NCBI GenBank assembly: GCA_025435555.1
Contig: JAIWWG010000181.1
Coordinates: forward strand, 1 to 24,071
From: Chytriomyces cf. hyalinus JEL632
Lineage: Eukaryota > Chytridiomycota > Chytridiomycetes > Chytridiales > Chytriomycetaceae
Direction: 5' to 3'
Length of the DNA: 24,071 nucleotides
The notes under the pieces were generated by a model. The model was not told where the DNA came from, made no database searches, and saw only the letters and a program-made list of their open reading frames with translations. Both the position numbers and the translations under genes were made by a program. Positions 1 to 8,306 of this stretch are shown here, in pieces (position 1 is the stretch's first letter; every line of letters begins with the position of its first letter).

Positions 1-1
1 C

Positions 2-990
2 GTACGTAATGCTTTCGTTCAAGCCAAGCTGGATGACGAAGTGTACATGAGGCAACCTCCTGGATTTGAAGAGTACCCTTTTGGTAAAGGTGTACCAACC
101 GTTCTAAAGCTTCTACGGGCATTGTACGGTACAAAGCAAGCTGCTAGAGCGTGGAACAAGACGTTTAGCAGTTCATTGAAAGATCTCGGTTTCAAGCCAA
201 GTGTCTTCGACCCATGTATTTTCACACGTGGGAAACTCATGGACAAGGATTTCATCATGTTAATCTTAATCGTGGACGATTTTCTGTGTGGTATTGCCAG
301 GAGCAACAAGTCTCTCTGGGCCAAGTTCGTTAAGGAGTTATCTGCCAAATTTGAAATCAAGGATTTAGGTGTAGTGGAACGTTTTGTTGGTATGCAAGTC
401 ATGAGGGACGAGTCTCGGATCTATCTATCACAGAAGCCATCTCTGGGTGAGATGCTAACTCATTTTGGTATGACGGAAGCTACTACAAGGGAAACGCCAA
501 TGGTAGGCACTCCAGTAGCACCTTCAGATGACAACGACACCACAACACAACCTTACAGGAGTCTCATTGGATGTCTCTTGTACCCTACTCAATGGACAAG
601 ACCAGACCTAGCCTTTGCTGTTGGTAGTCTTAGTAGATTCAATAATAAGCCAAGTGATGTTCACTGGAAGCACGCTACCGATGTTTTACGGTACATTAAA
701 CAATCACTGGACCTCTGTCTAGTGTTCACACGGTGCAAGGAGTTCCACCATGTCGGCTAAGCGGATGCTGAATGGTTAACAGACACGATTGACTGTCGTT
801 TCACATACGGCTACATCACGTTCTTGGACTCAAACATTATGCACTGGAAAAGTAAACGATCTGGAGGAGTTGTAGGTTCAACAACAGCTGCCGAATTGGA
901 GAGCGTCTATATGTGCCTCACTCATATGATCTGGGAACGCGATTTACTCAAGTCTCTGGGAATTGTAACCAAGAGGATGAAGATTTTCAA
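2..990 (+). pseudogene. Ty1/copia pol fragment (reverse transcriptase - RNase H), broken
   Basis: This is part of a copia-type polyprotein that copies element RNA into DNA in a virus-like particle. The frame is open from base 2, before the first ATG at 47, and begins with a copia RT signature (NAFVQAKLDDEVYMRQPPGF). The catalytic Asp pair is at 275-280 in the context IVDD, where copia elements usually have YVDD. The RNase H start (ADAEW at 761-775) and the later TTAAELESVY block (about 880-910) are in the same frame. A TAA at 758-760 replaces the expected aromatic codon of the GY-ADAEW motif, so the frame is interrupted by a nonsense change. Gag, protease, integrase and the LTRs are absent. 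Homology stops near 990, where telomere-like TAGGGTTAGAG follows, so the end of RNase H is missing. The element is dead. The family call is firm; the exact breakpoint is good to a few bases. Confidence 0.9.
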
Positions 991-1001
991 TAGGGTTAGA
1001 G
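991..1001 (+). repeat. Degenerate telomeric repeat at the copia breakpoint
   Basis: TAGGGTTAGAG is nearly two TTAGGG units. It lies between the truncated copia frame and a T16 run. The same variant unit TTAGAG occurs at the B2/B3 junction (20131-20136), which supports a telomeric origin. On its own an 11-base match is weak; the case rests on the same motif recurring at every element junction in the window. Confidence 0.55.
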
Positions 1002-1406
1002 TTTTTTTTTTTTTTTTGGAGGTTTTATTCACCCGGTAACCCAGGGTGTTTGGTAATTTTGACCCAAAATAAGCTAAAGTACCAAATCTTTAACCTAAAA
1101 ATGCTAAGTGGAAATCTGAAGAAGGTAGACTAAAAATTGACCCTGAAACGTGTCGGCGACTTGGTGGTTCACCTTGTGCGCCAAGTGGCTTGCAGGGTTG
1201 ACCTTGTGTACTGGGGTGTGCTTGGTAAACCTTGTGTGTCAAGTGATTCAAGATGCGCAAGGGCGGCCAGGAGGTCTCCTTTGGCAATGAACTTGGTCAC
1301 GGTGGGGTCTTTGGGGCCGGTCGTGGGTGCAGTGTGGTACAAGACGAGACGTCGAGTCCCTTCCGCAGAAAGACCGGGGCTGTGCTTGAGGACATTGGCA
1401 ATGCCG
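1002..1406 (-). mobile_element. Short minus-strand polyadenylated retro-insert in telomeric repeats
   Basis: Read on the minus strand, this segment ends with AATAAA (complement of 1024-1029), six bases, then A16 (complement of 1002-1017), and runs directly into CTCTAACCCTA. This is the expected signature of a reverse-transcribed polyadenylated RNA inserted into telomeric DNA. Its other end abuts TTAGGGTTAGGG at 1407. The length is about 400 bp, so it could be a 5'-truncated LINE of the opposite, TRAS-like orientation, a SINE-like non-autonomous element, or a retrocopy of a host 3' UTR. A minus-strand frame from about 1406 down to 1169 is open and of ordinary composition (it includes TVTKFIAKGDLLAALAHLES), but I recognise no domain. 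No target-site duplication can be judged inside repeats. Confidence 0.5.
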
Positions 1407-1429
1407 TTAGGGTTAGGGAGAGTTAGGGG
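1407..1429 (+). repeat. Telomeric repeat tract at the 5' side of element A
   Basis: The tract is TTAGGGTTAGGG (1407-1418), then AGAG, then TTAGGGG (1423-1429). It separates the minus-strand insert from element A. It could be residual telomere or could include the first bases of element A. The two perfect repeats are preceded by CG, as at the other junctions. Confidence 0.8.
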
Positions 1430-2067
1430 ACAAAAAACGAGTGCGGTGTTGGAAAAAAACCAACAGCCCCACCACCACAGCAACAGCCACAGGAACATCA
1501 GACAGGGCTGGCAAGCGCGGCACCTTATTCAGGAAGATCTAGGAAGCACATTGGTGCTCTCGCGGGATCGAAAAAGAGGTAAGTGAGTGAGTTGTTGTTT
1601 ATTAACTACACGCTCTCCACACAGACTCTTTCAAATCGAGTCGGATCGCTTCCAAACCACTTTGGTTGCGTTCTCCGACATCGAAAACCATTGTATCAGC
1701 GGTCTGGGCATATCCCACAACCGCGCGCTCGTATCTTGTTGTTGTCTGTTTTGGTGTCAAACCAAACAAAAACCCAGCAACTCAACCGTCGAACGTCGGA
1801 CGCGCTTCAAATCACACGAGCACGGTCCCACGAACCCATCCAAGCAATCGCAACTGAGATCGGCGGCGTTGTATCGAAATTAAGCACGCTCGGGCGAGTT
1901 TTATTTTTCCCTACAACTAAACCCTCTCGATCTCCACAGGCGACAGCGTCCCAAGCCTGGGATTTACTGTCAGAGTCCGCCAGCCGTATCCGAATACCGC
2001 CGCGGCATCGAATTTTGTGCGACACGCTCGTGTTTCACATTGCGAGTTCTTCTTTCGTTTTTATTGA
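1430..2067 (+). other. Element A leader without any ATG
   Basis: I checked every line on the plus strand: no ATG occurs in any frame from 1404 to 2388, so the ATG at 2389 is the first in any transcript starting after the telomeric tract. Several frames are open here (one from 1583 to 2437), but I recognise no protein in 1430-2067. A candidate short intron lies at 1579-1624. No promoter motif such as a TATA box stands out. The region probably contains the element's promoter and 5' UTR, but that is inferred from position. Confidence 0.6.
1579..1624 (+). other. Candidate 46-nt intron in the element A leader
   Basis: The donor context GAG|GTAAGTGAG fits the eukaryotic consensus. It is followed by TTAAC, a possible branch site (1602-1606), and a pyrimidine-rich stretch ending in CACACAG at 1624. 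The size suits compact genomes. Splicing would not create an ATG, so its role would be in the leader only. A second acceptor-like CTCCACAG lies near 1939. This is pattern-based only and could be chance. Confidence 0.25.
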
Positions 2068-4314
2068 TTGTCCGGAAGGTTCGGACTTTGCTCAAAAGTG
2101 TCTGCTGGGGAAGAATATTCCAAAGCCGAGGCTGCGCTCTGGGAATTCGTCAAAGGAAAACTATTCTGCTCATTCTGTAAGAACGAGAAGGTCCTGGCTG
2201 GCTCCGCAGGCAATCCATCAGCTCTCGGCATCTCAAAACGATCCCTGGCCTGCCGCGCATCAAAGTGTCCAAAACCACGGCTTGTCACCTATATTCTGTC
2301 ATTACCCATTTGTGCGGAAAATCAGGGGTTTATTGAGCGTGCACAAGCAGTTGATCAGTTGTATCAGAAACTCAAAGCCGAGCGAAAAATGGGGTCTCAC
2401 AAAAAAATCGCCATCGCAGCTAAGTCCCATACCTTAGACCGCTTTGGATTCAGTTCCACCTCAAAACAAATCGAAACAGACGACGCGGCTGCACCAACCG
2501 GGATCAGCGGCTCCTCCTCGCATACATCATCAATGCCAGACGCTGGAAATCACACCAACGAATCTGGCGAGTCTACAATCATTTCACCCACACCCACCTT
2601 GCAACAATCCATTATCCCAAACTCCCTCGACCCAGATGCGGTGCTTGCAGAGGCGTCCCAGATCTCGAATTCTCTCGAGCCAGAAGCAGTGCTGGCAGCA
2701 GATTCTCAGATCGCGGATTTTGATTCTGCAATTGATTCAGCCATTGATTCACAGCAGTCCTTATTGATCTCAAAAACGCCATCTCGAAAACGTGCACTCC
2801 CATTTTCGTCACCAATTGACTCACCAATGTCCCCACTCGATTCTGCCCCTCCACCGCCTGATTCTGAAATTGATTCCGAAGACGATGAAGTGCACCGTTC
2901 CAACACGCCAACACCCACTACTGGAGTCGAATCGCTGATGGACGAACGCGATGCCGGGGACCGCATGGCCACCGAAATCGCGGCGCTTTCAGAAATCTTT
3001 GGAATTAATGAAGCTAAGGCCAAAAATCTTAACGATTTTTTCAACATGAAAAACTCTAAAGTAAAAAAAGACCTCACAGATCTGCTCCAACTCGAACTCA
3101 AGAAGAAGGACGCGATCATAAAGCAGCAGCAACAACGAATTACAGAGCTGGAGGCACTGTTGGAGCCGCGCTCATCTCCCAGTGACCACGAACTTGTATC
3201 GGGCCCGCCTCCGCCGCCGAAACCCACAAAACAGCAGACGCAGCAACGGGGATTGGTGAAGGGGAGAGGCGGGAAAGCGGTCCAACGCTCGCGTTCAAAG
3301 AGCGCTGCCTGTGGATCGTATGCAGCAGCTGCAGCAAAGCCAGTTGGGGAAGTTGTTGGAGCTGAGAAGGGGAAGGCACCCGAAAGTGCACGCGCAGTCT
3401 CGAAACCATCCCCACAACAGCAGCAGCAACAACAGCAACAGCAAACAAAGCGCCTGAACTTCGAGCAGAAGATCAGAGCGCGAAAATTGACCCACATTGC
3501 GAATGCCCAGATGGCGTCAAACGCGGATTTTATCGAAAACTTGAAACTGATCCAGGAAAATCGCGCGAATGCACAAACGGCACCAGCTCCTCGGGCGAGT
3601 GTCGTTTATCGAAATATTTTTATTGAAAACCCCCTCGGTAACAGCACGGATCTTGTCACAGATCCATTTGTCAAAATTCGATCCATCTTGTTTGATGTCT
3701 ACAAAATCCCGCGTTCGATTCGTGAGATCTCGTTCGTTGGCATCAAAAAGTCCGTGCTGGAGTTGTTCATCAGGGACTCGGACCTGGATGAGGCCATTGC
3801 GACTCTGTCCAATCCGGGGAGTGGCTTACCAGCAATTTTTATTACCACTAACATTCTCGACACACCCAAACACAGAATCTTCGAAAAGCTGAGTGCAAGT
3901 CGCATGGAGCGAGCAACCATCCTTCGTCGCGGAATCATGCTCGAGCGTGCGATGCGCCAGGGTGTGCGCGTGATGCAGGAGATTGCTCGCTCCAATGTCG
4001 ACGAGTTCACAGCATATCAGATTGAGTCTTGTGCACGTCATATTTATTTCGAAAATAACTTGAATTTTTCTTACCCAAATTCAATCACTCGCACTAACTT
4101 TGAAGAAAAAAAATCCCAAGCACAGGAACGGCTGCCGGAAACTCCAGAACGGATCAAGTTCCCATTGACGGTGCCATCTTCACGTGTTGGTTCCAGTATC
4201 TTGTCGCAGTCCGAGCTCATGGCACAAGCAAAGAACTTTGCTTATGCTAGTCTCAAAGCCCGGCTGCACAGGAAAATCTGGAATCTTAGCGTAGAATCTG
4301 GGGAGTCTCAATGA
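2068..4314 (+). CDS. Element A ORF1: Zn-ribbon-like / coiled-coil / RRM-like RNA-binding protein
   Basis: This is the probable nucleic-acid-binding protein of the LINE particle. The frame opens just after TGA (2065-2067), but its first ATG is at 2389 (641 codons, strong context with A at -3 and G at +4). Upstream, still in frame, is a four-cysteine pattern C-x2-C-x24-C-x4-C (residues 34-67 counted from 2068) with a GNP motif. It resembles the N-terminus of family B ORF1, so translation may also start upstream at a non-AUG codon. From the ATG the order is: a Ser/Thr/Pro/Asp-rich region, a coiled coil (about 220-261), a basic stretch, Q10 (343-352) and an RRM-like region (about 404-480). The protein ends in an ATGA overlap with ORF2. 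I infer RNA binding from family precedent. The start is the main uncertainty. Confidence 0.8.
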   Translation: MSGRFGLCSKVSAGEEYSKAEAALWEFVKGKLFCSFCKNEKVLAGSAGNPSALGISKRSLACRASKCPKPRLVTYILSLPICAENQGFIERAQAVDQLYQKLKAERKMGSHKKIAIAAKSHTLDRFGFSSTSKQIETDDAAAPTGISGSSSHTSSMPDAGNHTNESGESTIISPTPTLQQSIIPNSLDPDAVLAEASQISNSLEPEAVLAADSQIADFDSAIDSAIDSQQSLLISKTPSRKRALPFSSPIDSPMSPLDSAPPPPDSEIDSEDDEVHRSNTPTPTTGVESLMDERDAGDRMATEIAALSEIFGINEAKAKNLNDFFNMKNSKVKKDLTDLLQLELKKKDAIIKQQQQRITELEALLEPRSSPSDHELVSGPPPPPKPTKQQTQQRGLVKGRGGKAVQRSRSKSAACGSYAAAAAKPVGEVVGAEKGKAPESARAVSKPSPQQQQQQQQQQTKRLNFEQKIRARKLTHIANAQMASNADFIENLKLIQENRANAQTAPAPRASVVYRNIFIENPLGNSTDLVTDPFVKIRSILFDVYKIPRSIREISFVGIKKSVLELFIRDSDLDEAIATLSNPGSGLPAIFITTNILDTPKHRIFEKLSASRMERATILRRGIMLERAMRQGVRVMQEIARSNVDEFTAYQIESCARHIYFENNLNFSYPNSITRTNFEEKKSQAQERLPETPERIKFPLTVPSSRVGSSILSQSELMAQAKNFAYASLKARLHRKIWNLSVESGESQ
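4311..4314 (+). promoter_or_regulatory. ATGA stop-start overlap joining A ORF1 and ORF2
   Basis: The ORF1 stop TGA and the ORF2 start ATG share bases in ATGA. In a bicistronic LINE RNA this layout suggests termination-reinitiation, as described for the UAAUG junction of silkworm SART1. Family B has the identical arrangement. Confidence 0.75.
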
Positions 4315-7300
4315 TTGAGACAACCTTTGCTTTATTAAATATTAACAAAAACCTCATAGGCTCGAAAGCACTGCAAGTAGACCAGCTTATCACTAACTTT
4401 TCGATTACTTTTTTCGCACTAACTGAACACACTCTAGCTAGGAACGACACCTGTCCTCTCAAGGGCGTGATTTCTGAATCACGCGGTGAATCCCCACACA
4501 TAGATCGGCTGGGGCGTGACGGGGTGCTCATTGCACGCACCGATGATCGTTTCACCACTAAATCCATCGCAGAACACAATGACGGTCGCTGGTGTGTCTC
4601 GCTCATTGGGGACATGGTGGTCATTGCTGTATATCTTGCGCCTCGCTTGGGGGCACAAGACCTTCTTGATTTCGATATTTTTATTACTTCCATTACACAG
4701 CTGTATCCCAATGCGCCAATGATCCTCATGGGGGACTTCAATGCTCGGGACCAGCAATTCGGAGACCACGCCAACTGTCAAGACCCTGTGCGGCGCGACT
4801 GGATTCGAACCCTGGTCAATGACGGGTTTTGGAACTTTGTGGTGCCAACTCAGGGGAAATGGACATCTGTCACGGAAACAGGTCATGGAATCCCCGATCT
4901 CGTTTTTGTTAATGATGTTGGTAAAAACCGGGTCTCCAACCTCCAGGTGCTTGAACATGATTCAACTGTCTTGTCGGATCACCGCCCCATCATCTTCACG
5001 GTTTTGTATCCAGACGGTCTCGAAAAACCACCATTCACGCGGACGAACATCAGAAACCTCCTCGCAAATTGCGAGGACTTTATTTTGAAATTGGTTCCTC
5101 GCTGCGCCACAATTTCGCAACTTATTGACGCGGAGTTGGTGAATGCAAACAATAAACGCGTCGACAACTCTCCAATTCTCTGGGAAGATCGCCGTGTTAT
5201 CGCAGGTAAAATCGCGACAGAGATTTCGACAGCTCTGGTGGAGTCAGCACGCGAAACAGCGGGAATTTTGCAGTTTCGAGGCGGTTGTATCCATGCGCCA
5301 ATGCGCGAGTCCCACGTTGCGCACATCAGATCCATAGTTGTTGAAGCCTGTCGAAACGCGTCGGAAAGTGCTGTGGGATCTGTTGGCCATGCGGTTCTTT
5401 GGGCGCGTGCTCGAAAATGGAAAGTCATTCTTCGTCGTGCTGAATTACGCTCACGAAAACGTTTATTCAACAAAACAGCCGACGAGAGACTGTACGATCC
5501 AGCCGGTGAAGCCAAGCGACTCGCGAACGCAAGACATAGACGGAACAGGTCCCACTGTGGGTTGGATCCCAACCACATGGACAACCACTGCGCGTATTTT
5601 TCCACAACGTTTGGTGCCCAACCAACGGGTACCGATCAGCCGGATCCTGGTTCTCTGGAGATGACTGACCCCACCCAGCCAATGGTTCCCCTCGAATACG
5701 CAAGCATTACCCCCCTCTTTTCTGAAGAGGACATTGCAGAAGTCCTGAGATGCCAACCACGTGGGAAAGCAACAGGAGATGATGAGGTGTACGGGGAGAT
5801 GCTGGCCTATTCGGCTGAGGAGCTCAAGGAAGTCGTGTGCGAGTTTTTTCGACTGTTGGTGATACTGCGTGTAACGCCACCACAGTGGGGGAAGGCAAAT
5901 GTGGCGCTTGTCTGGAAAAACAAAGGAGACAAGATGGACGTTGCAAACTACCGACCCATCTCCCTTATCTCACGTCTGCGCATGGCTTTTGAAGGGTGTT
6001 TACGACCCAAAGTCATGATACTAACTCATAGGATGCTCGACGTGGCTCAAGGTGGTTTCAGGCCACAACGTTCAACAATGGAGCAGGTTTTCAATCTTCA
6101 TGAACTGATGGTTGCTAATCCCGCCATGGTGACCATCTTGATGGACATCATGGCGGCCTATGATTGTACTAATCGACAGTTGCTCTGGAGTGATCTGGCC
6201 ACCAACCCATTGGACCCACATCCGGAGTTGACAAGGGGAGTCTTGATCCCCATTCTTCGTTCTTTGTTTGATCATTGCGTTGCTCACCTTTTGGTCTTAG
6301 GACACAAAAGTCAAGGTATCCCAGTGCTTCGTGGTCTACTACAAGGAACGGTTCTGGCTCCTCCTTTGTTCAATGTCTCGATCAACACACTCCCCGGGGG
6401 TCTACGTGCCAATTTCCAAGCACGTTGCTTCAAAGTTGGCCCACTGGCTGGACCCAGATTTGATATCAACTCGCTTCTTTTTGCTGATGATACTGCTAAC
6501 CTTGCTAGAATAGATACCGCGCAAGCCCAAGTCGACTTCTGCGTGGCATGGGGCCGCCGTCGGGGTACCACATTTCGTGCTGACAAGACATTTGTGCTGG
6601 CAAGGGACCCAATCCGGCTCACACTGGATGGTGTAGCAGTCCAACAAGTTGATTCAGCTGAGTACCTTGGGGTTTCCATGTCGTACCAAGGTGTTGAAAT
6701 GACTAAGCAACTCGAAAAACGCTGCAGTGACGCCAAGAACACTGCCAACTGGCTCCGGTCCAAAGGCATGAATGCATACGGCTTCCGGTACCTTCAGTCC
6801 CTCCGTTTGTATCCAGTCTTCATTCGGTCTCAGTTGGAGTATGGCATGTGTCTCCGCCCCCTCTCGGACGAGGAAGCACGCACAGCCCAACTCGTTCAAA
6901 ACCAGGTGTTGCGTTTTATTTTCTCTGTTGCTCGAAACACTTCGATTTCAGCACTCCACCAGGTCTCCTCGGTGACACCCATCGCTGCAAGGGCCAAGAT
7001 TCTCAACGCCGGGTTTCTTTGGCGGCTCCATCATTCCACTGACAAGTCCAACCTCACGGTCCACATGTATCGGATGCTACAAGCTCGGATGCTGCACCCA
7101 CCGGACTCCAAGTCCCTGTACGTTGCATCCACGAGGCACAACGAGTTCTGGTCCAGCAACACTGACCTTATGGCCAAGCGCTGGCGGAATCTGTCTGTTG
7201 ATCACCCACTTGTATCCGTCGACCCACTGGTACCCTTTGGCAGGGCTGCAAAACGTGTAGTCTCACTCCCCGACAAGGCAATTGATGAGTACCACTTTCG

Positions 7301-7982
7301 ATCTTTAACTTTAATGCTCCGTGCTTCAAAATCCCGTATCGCACAGATTCTACCCGTACCCAAAACACGTCATCAACGTCATCCATTGGTTCAATCTGGT
7401 GCTTATATCCCTCGTGTTGTCTCAAGACCCATCACACTGTGGCTCCTTGGCTGTGTGGCAACACACCAAGACTGCGTCAACTGCAATGGCTTCAAGAATC
7501 TCTCTCGTCAACATGCTGTCGAATGTGCCCAAGTGGATCCACAAGTCTTCCAGCGGTTGGGGGTGACCAGGCCTATGACTGCAGCAGAAGTTGGTATGGG
7601 GATGACCCAGATCGACCTATGCCTCCGGATCCTCAACTACGAGGAACCGGCGCAGTTGGTGGTGCTGGCCACACTCATTGAACAAGTTCGAACTACTTGC
7701 ACTGGATACCACGCCATCTACGATGCCTCGGATGCTACCCCAGCTCAAGAAATCGAGTTTCTCACACGCGACCTGGAACCCCTTGACGGCGAGGACTTGG
7801 ATCACGAAATTCTCGGACAAGCTACCCAAATTATCGATCTGCATTTTGAACCTCTCGCAGCTGTTCTACCTCCTCGGACCCAAGCTCCAAGGCCAAGACG
7901 GCAAGCTCAAGTCAATGCTCCTCCTCGCGTTCCCCTTCCTGGTGGTTTGGGGATTGGCGGCCGTCCTCGCGGACCCCGCTAA
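4311..7982 (+). CDS. Element A ORF2: APE endonuclease - reverse transcriptase polyprotein
   Basis: This 1223-aa protein should nick target DNA and prime reverse transcription there. The N-terminal APE-type endonuclease (about 1-235) shows the Asn-rich start (LLNIN), Glu39, GDFNAR (141-146), the GIPD Asp196 and SDHRP with His224. The reverse transcriptase (about 480-760) shows NYRPISL, GGFRPQRS, the catalytic Asp612 in MDIMAAYD, LLQGT and FADD (724-727). A C-terminal knuckle C-x2-C-x9-H-x3-C starts at Cys1055. The tail is basic and proline-rich with LPGG...RPRGPR. I see no RNase H domain. All catalytic residues I can check are present and the frame is intact. It starts inside the ORF1 stop. 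Telomeric specificity of the endonuclease is inferred from the flanks. Confidence 0.93.
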   Translation: MIETTFALLNINKNLIGSKALQVDQLITNFSITFFALTEHTLARNDTCPLKGVISESRGESPHIDRLGRDGVLIARTDDRFTTKSIAEHNDGRWCVSLIGDMVVIAVYLAPRLGAQDLLDFDIFITSITQLYPNAPMILMGDFNARDQQFGDHANCQDPVRRDWIRTLVNDGFWNFVVPTQGKWTSVTETGHGIPDLVFVNDVGKNRVSNLQVLEHDSTVLSDHRPIIFTVLYPDGLEKPPFTRTNIRNLLANCEDFILKLVPRCATISQLIDAELVNANNKRVDNSPILWEDRRVIAGKIATEISTALVESARETAGILQFRGGCIHAPMRESHVAHIRSIVVEACRNASESAVGSVGHAVLWARARKWKVILRRAELRSRKRLFNKTADERLYDPAGEAKRLANARHRRNRSHCGLDPNHMDNHCAYFSTTFGAQPTGTDQPDPGSLEMTDPTQPMVPLEYASITPLFSEEDIAEVLRCQPRGKATGDDEVYGEMLAYSAEELKEVVCEFFRLLVILRVTPPQWGKANVALVWKNKGDKMDVANYRPISLISRLRMAFEGCLRPKVMILTHRMLDVAQGGFRPQRSTMEQVFNLHELMVANPAMVTILMDIMAAYDCTNRQLLWSDLATNPLDPHPELTRGVLIPILRSLFDHCVAHLLVLGHKSQGIPVLRGLLQGTVLAPPLFNVSINTLPGGLRANFQARCFKVGPLAGPRFDINSLLFADDTANLARIDTAQAQVDFCVAWGRRRGTTFRADKTFVLARDPIRLTLDGVAVQQVDSAEYLGVSMSYQGVEMTKQLEKRCSDAKNTANWLRSKGMNAYGFRYLQSLRLYPVFIRSQLEYGMCLRPLSDEEARTAQLVQNQVLRFIFSVARNTSISALHQVSSVTPIAARAKILNAGFLWRLHHSTDKSNLTVHMYRMLQARMLHPPDSKSLYVASTRHNEFWSSNTDLMAKRWRNLSVDHPLVSVDPLVPFGRAAKRVVSLPDKAIDEYHFRSLTLMLRASKSRIAQILPVPKTRHQRHPLVQSGAYIPRVVSRPITLWLLGCVATHQDCVNCNGFKNLSRQHAVECAQVDPQVFQRLGVTRPMTAAEVGMGMTQIDLCLRILNYEEPAQLVVLATLIEQVRTTCTGYHAIYDASDATPAQEIEFLTRDLEPLDGEDLDHEILGQATQIIDLHFEPLAAVLPPRTQAPRPRRQAQVNAPPRVPLPGGLGIGGRPRGPR

Positions 7983-8218
7983 TGTTTTTTCTCTTTATTC
8001 TATTGGTCCCATTGTGCGGCCAGGCTGTTGTATACCTGTCGCCAGCTCAAGCCTTTGAGTGTTCACTGTTTTGTGATTTTCGTTTCTACCTTTTATTTGC
8101 CAAAACAACCATCCTCTTTTCACTATACCTTCTTGATATTGACTATCTCTACCGGGTTTTTGTGTTGGGTGGGCTCCTGTTTATGGGTTTTTTCTTCGCC
8201 AAATCTTTTCCCATCTAG
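7982..8218 (+). CDS. Possible small hydrophobic ORF3 of element A
   Basis: An ATG at 7982-7984 overlaps the ORF2 stop TAA (7980-7982) as TAATG, the stop-start arrangement described for SART1. The frame encodes 78 aa up to a TAG at 8216-8218. The start looks like a signal peptide (MFFLFILLVPLCGQA), and two further hydrophobic stretches follow (about 35-50 and 57-73). I recognise no family. The region is T-rich, which by itself favours Phe and Leu codons and depresses stops, so this may be a chance frame in the 3' UTR. Family B has no equivalent after its ORF2 stop. Confidence 0.3.
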   Translation: MFFLFILLVPLCGQAVVYLSPAQAFECSLFCDFRFYLLFAKTTILFSLYLLDIDYLYRVFVLGGLLFMGFFFAKSFPI

Positions 8219-8294
8219 TCATGCGTTTTCTCCTTCTTTCGTGCTGCACGTCCTTTCCTTCTAAAGCGTATTGGAATAAAACCAACTGAAAACG
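7983..8294 (+). other. Element A 3' UTR
   Basis: This is 312 T-rich bases between the ORF2 stop and the telomeric repeats. It contains the possible ORF3 and ends with AATAAA (8275-8280) only 14 bases before the junction. It probably carries the 3' signal recognised by the reverse transcriptase, by analogy with other LINEs. It might also carry promoter activity for the B1 copy just downstream, since B1 has almost no leader of its own. Confidence 0.6.
8275..8294 (+). other. Conserved 20-nt 3' terminus of element A
   Basis: This stretch runs from AATAAA to ...AACTGAAAACG and stops exactly where TTAGGG begins. It matches the family B terminus (14189-14208) at 17 of 20 positions, although the rest of the UTRs look unrelated. 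It is probably the 3' recognition or processing signal shared by both families. The AATAAA-like start may also be a polyadenylation signal. Confidence 0.7.
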
Positions 8295-8306
8295 TTAGGG
8301 TTAGGG
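8295..8306 (+). repeat. Telomeric (TTAGGG)2 between A and B1
   Basis: Two perfect TTAGGG units lie directly between the AAAACG end of element A and the AAAAAGTCTG start of B1. Residual telomere trapped between two insertions is the simplest reading. Confidence 0.92.

Larger units (their letters stand above)
1430..8294 (+). mobile_element. Element A: full-length telomere-associated APE-type non-LTR retrotransposon
   Basis: This is a LINE of about 6.9 kb with telomeric repeats on both sides (1407-1429 and 8295-8306) and its coding strand continuous with the TTAGGG strand. The order is a long leader, ORF1 (RNA-binding type), ORF2 (endonuclease plus reverse transcriptase) and a 3' UTR of 312 bases ending AACTGAAAACG. 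There are no LTRs and no poly(A) at the 3' junction. Both large ORFs are open, so this copy may be functional. The 5' boundary is uncertain by about 11 bases because the AGAG-TTAGGGG stretch could belong to the telomere or the element. Target specificity is inferred from the flanks of a single copy plus the parallel with family B. Confidence 0.85.

Noticed and set aside
1137-1586. 149-codon plus-strand frame running through the telomeric tract.
   Set aside because: It crosses from the minus-strand insert through TTAGGG repeats into the element A leader, has no ATG at its first codon and encodes no recognisable protein.
1583-2437. 284-codon plus-strand frame in the A leader.
   Set aside because: It begins at GTG, contains no ATG before 2437 and loses the zinc-module similarity, which belongs to the frame of ORF1.
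3415-3444. CAG/CAA tract as a possible unstable microsatellite.
   Set aside because: It encodes Q10 with mixed codons inside ORF1; there is no sign of expansion, so it is described only as part of that protein.
2706-3497. 263-aa minus-strand frame with a poly-Cys run.
   Set aside because: The Cys run is the antisense of the CAG/CAA poly-Gln tract of A ORF1, and the rest is low-complexity shadow.
4801-4812. GGATTCGAACCC, a perfect tRNA T-arm/B-box on the minus strand.
   Set aside because: No D-arm, anticodon arm or pairing acceptor stem is found around it, and it lies inside the well-supported endonuclease frame of A ORF2.
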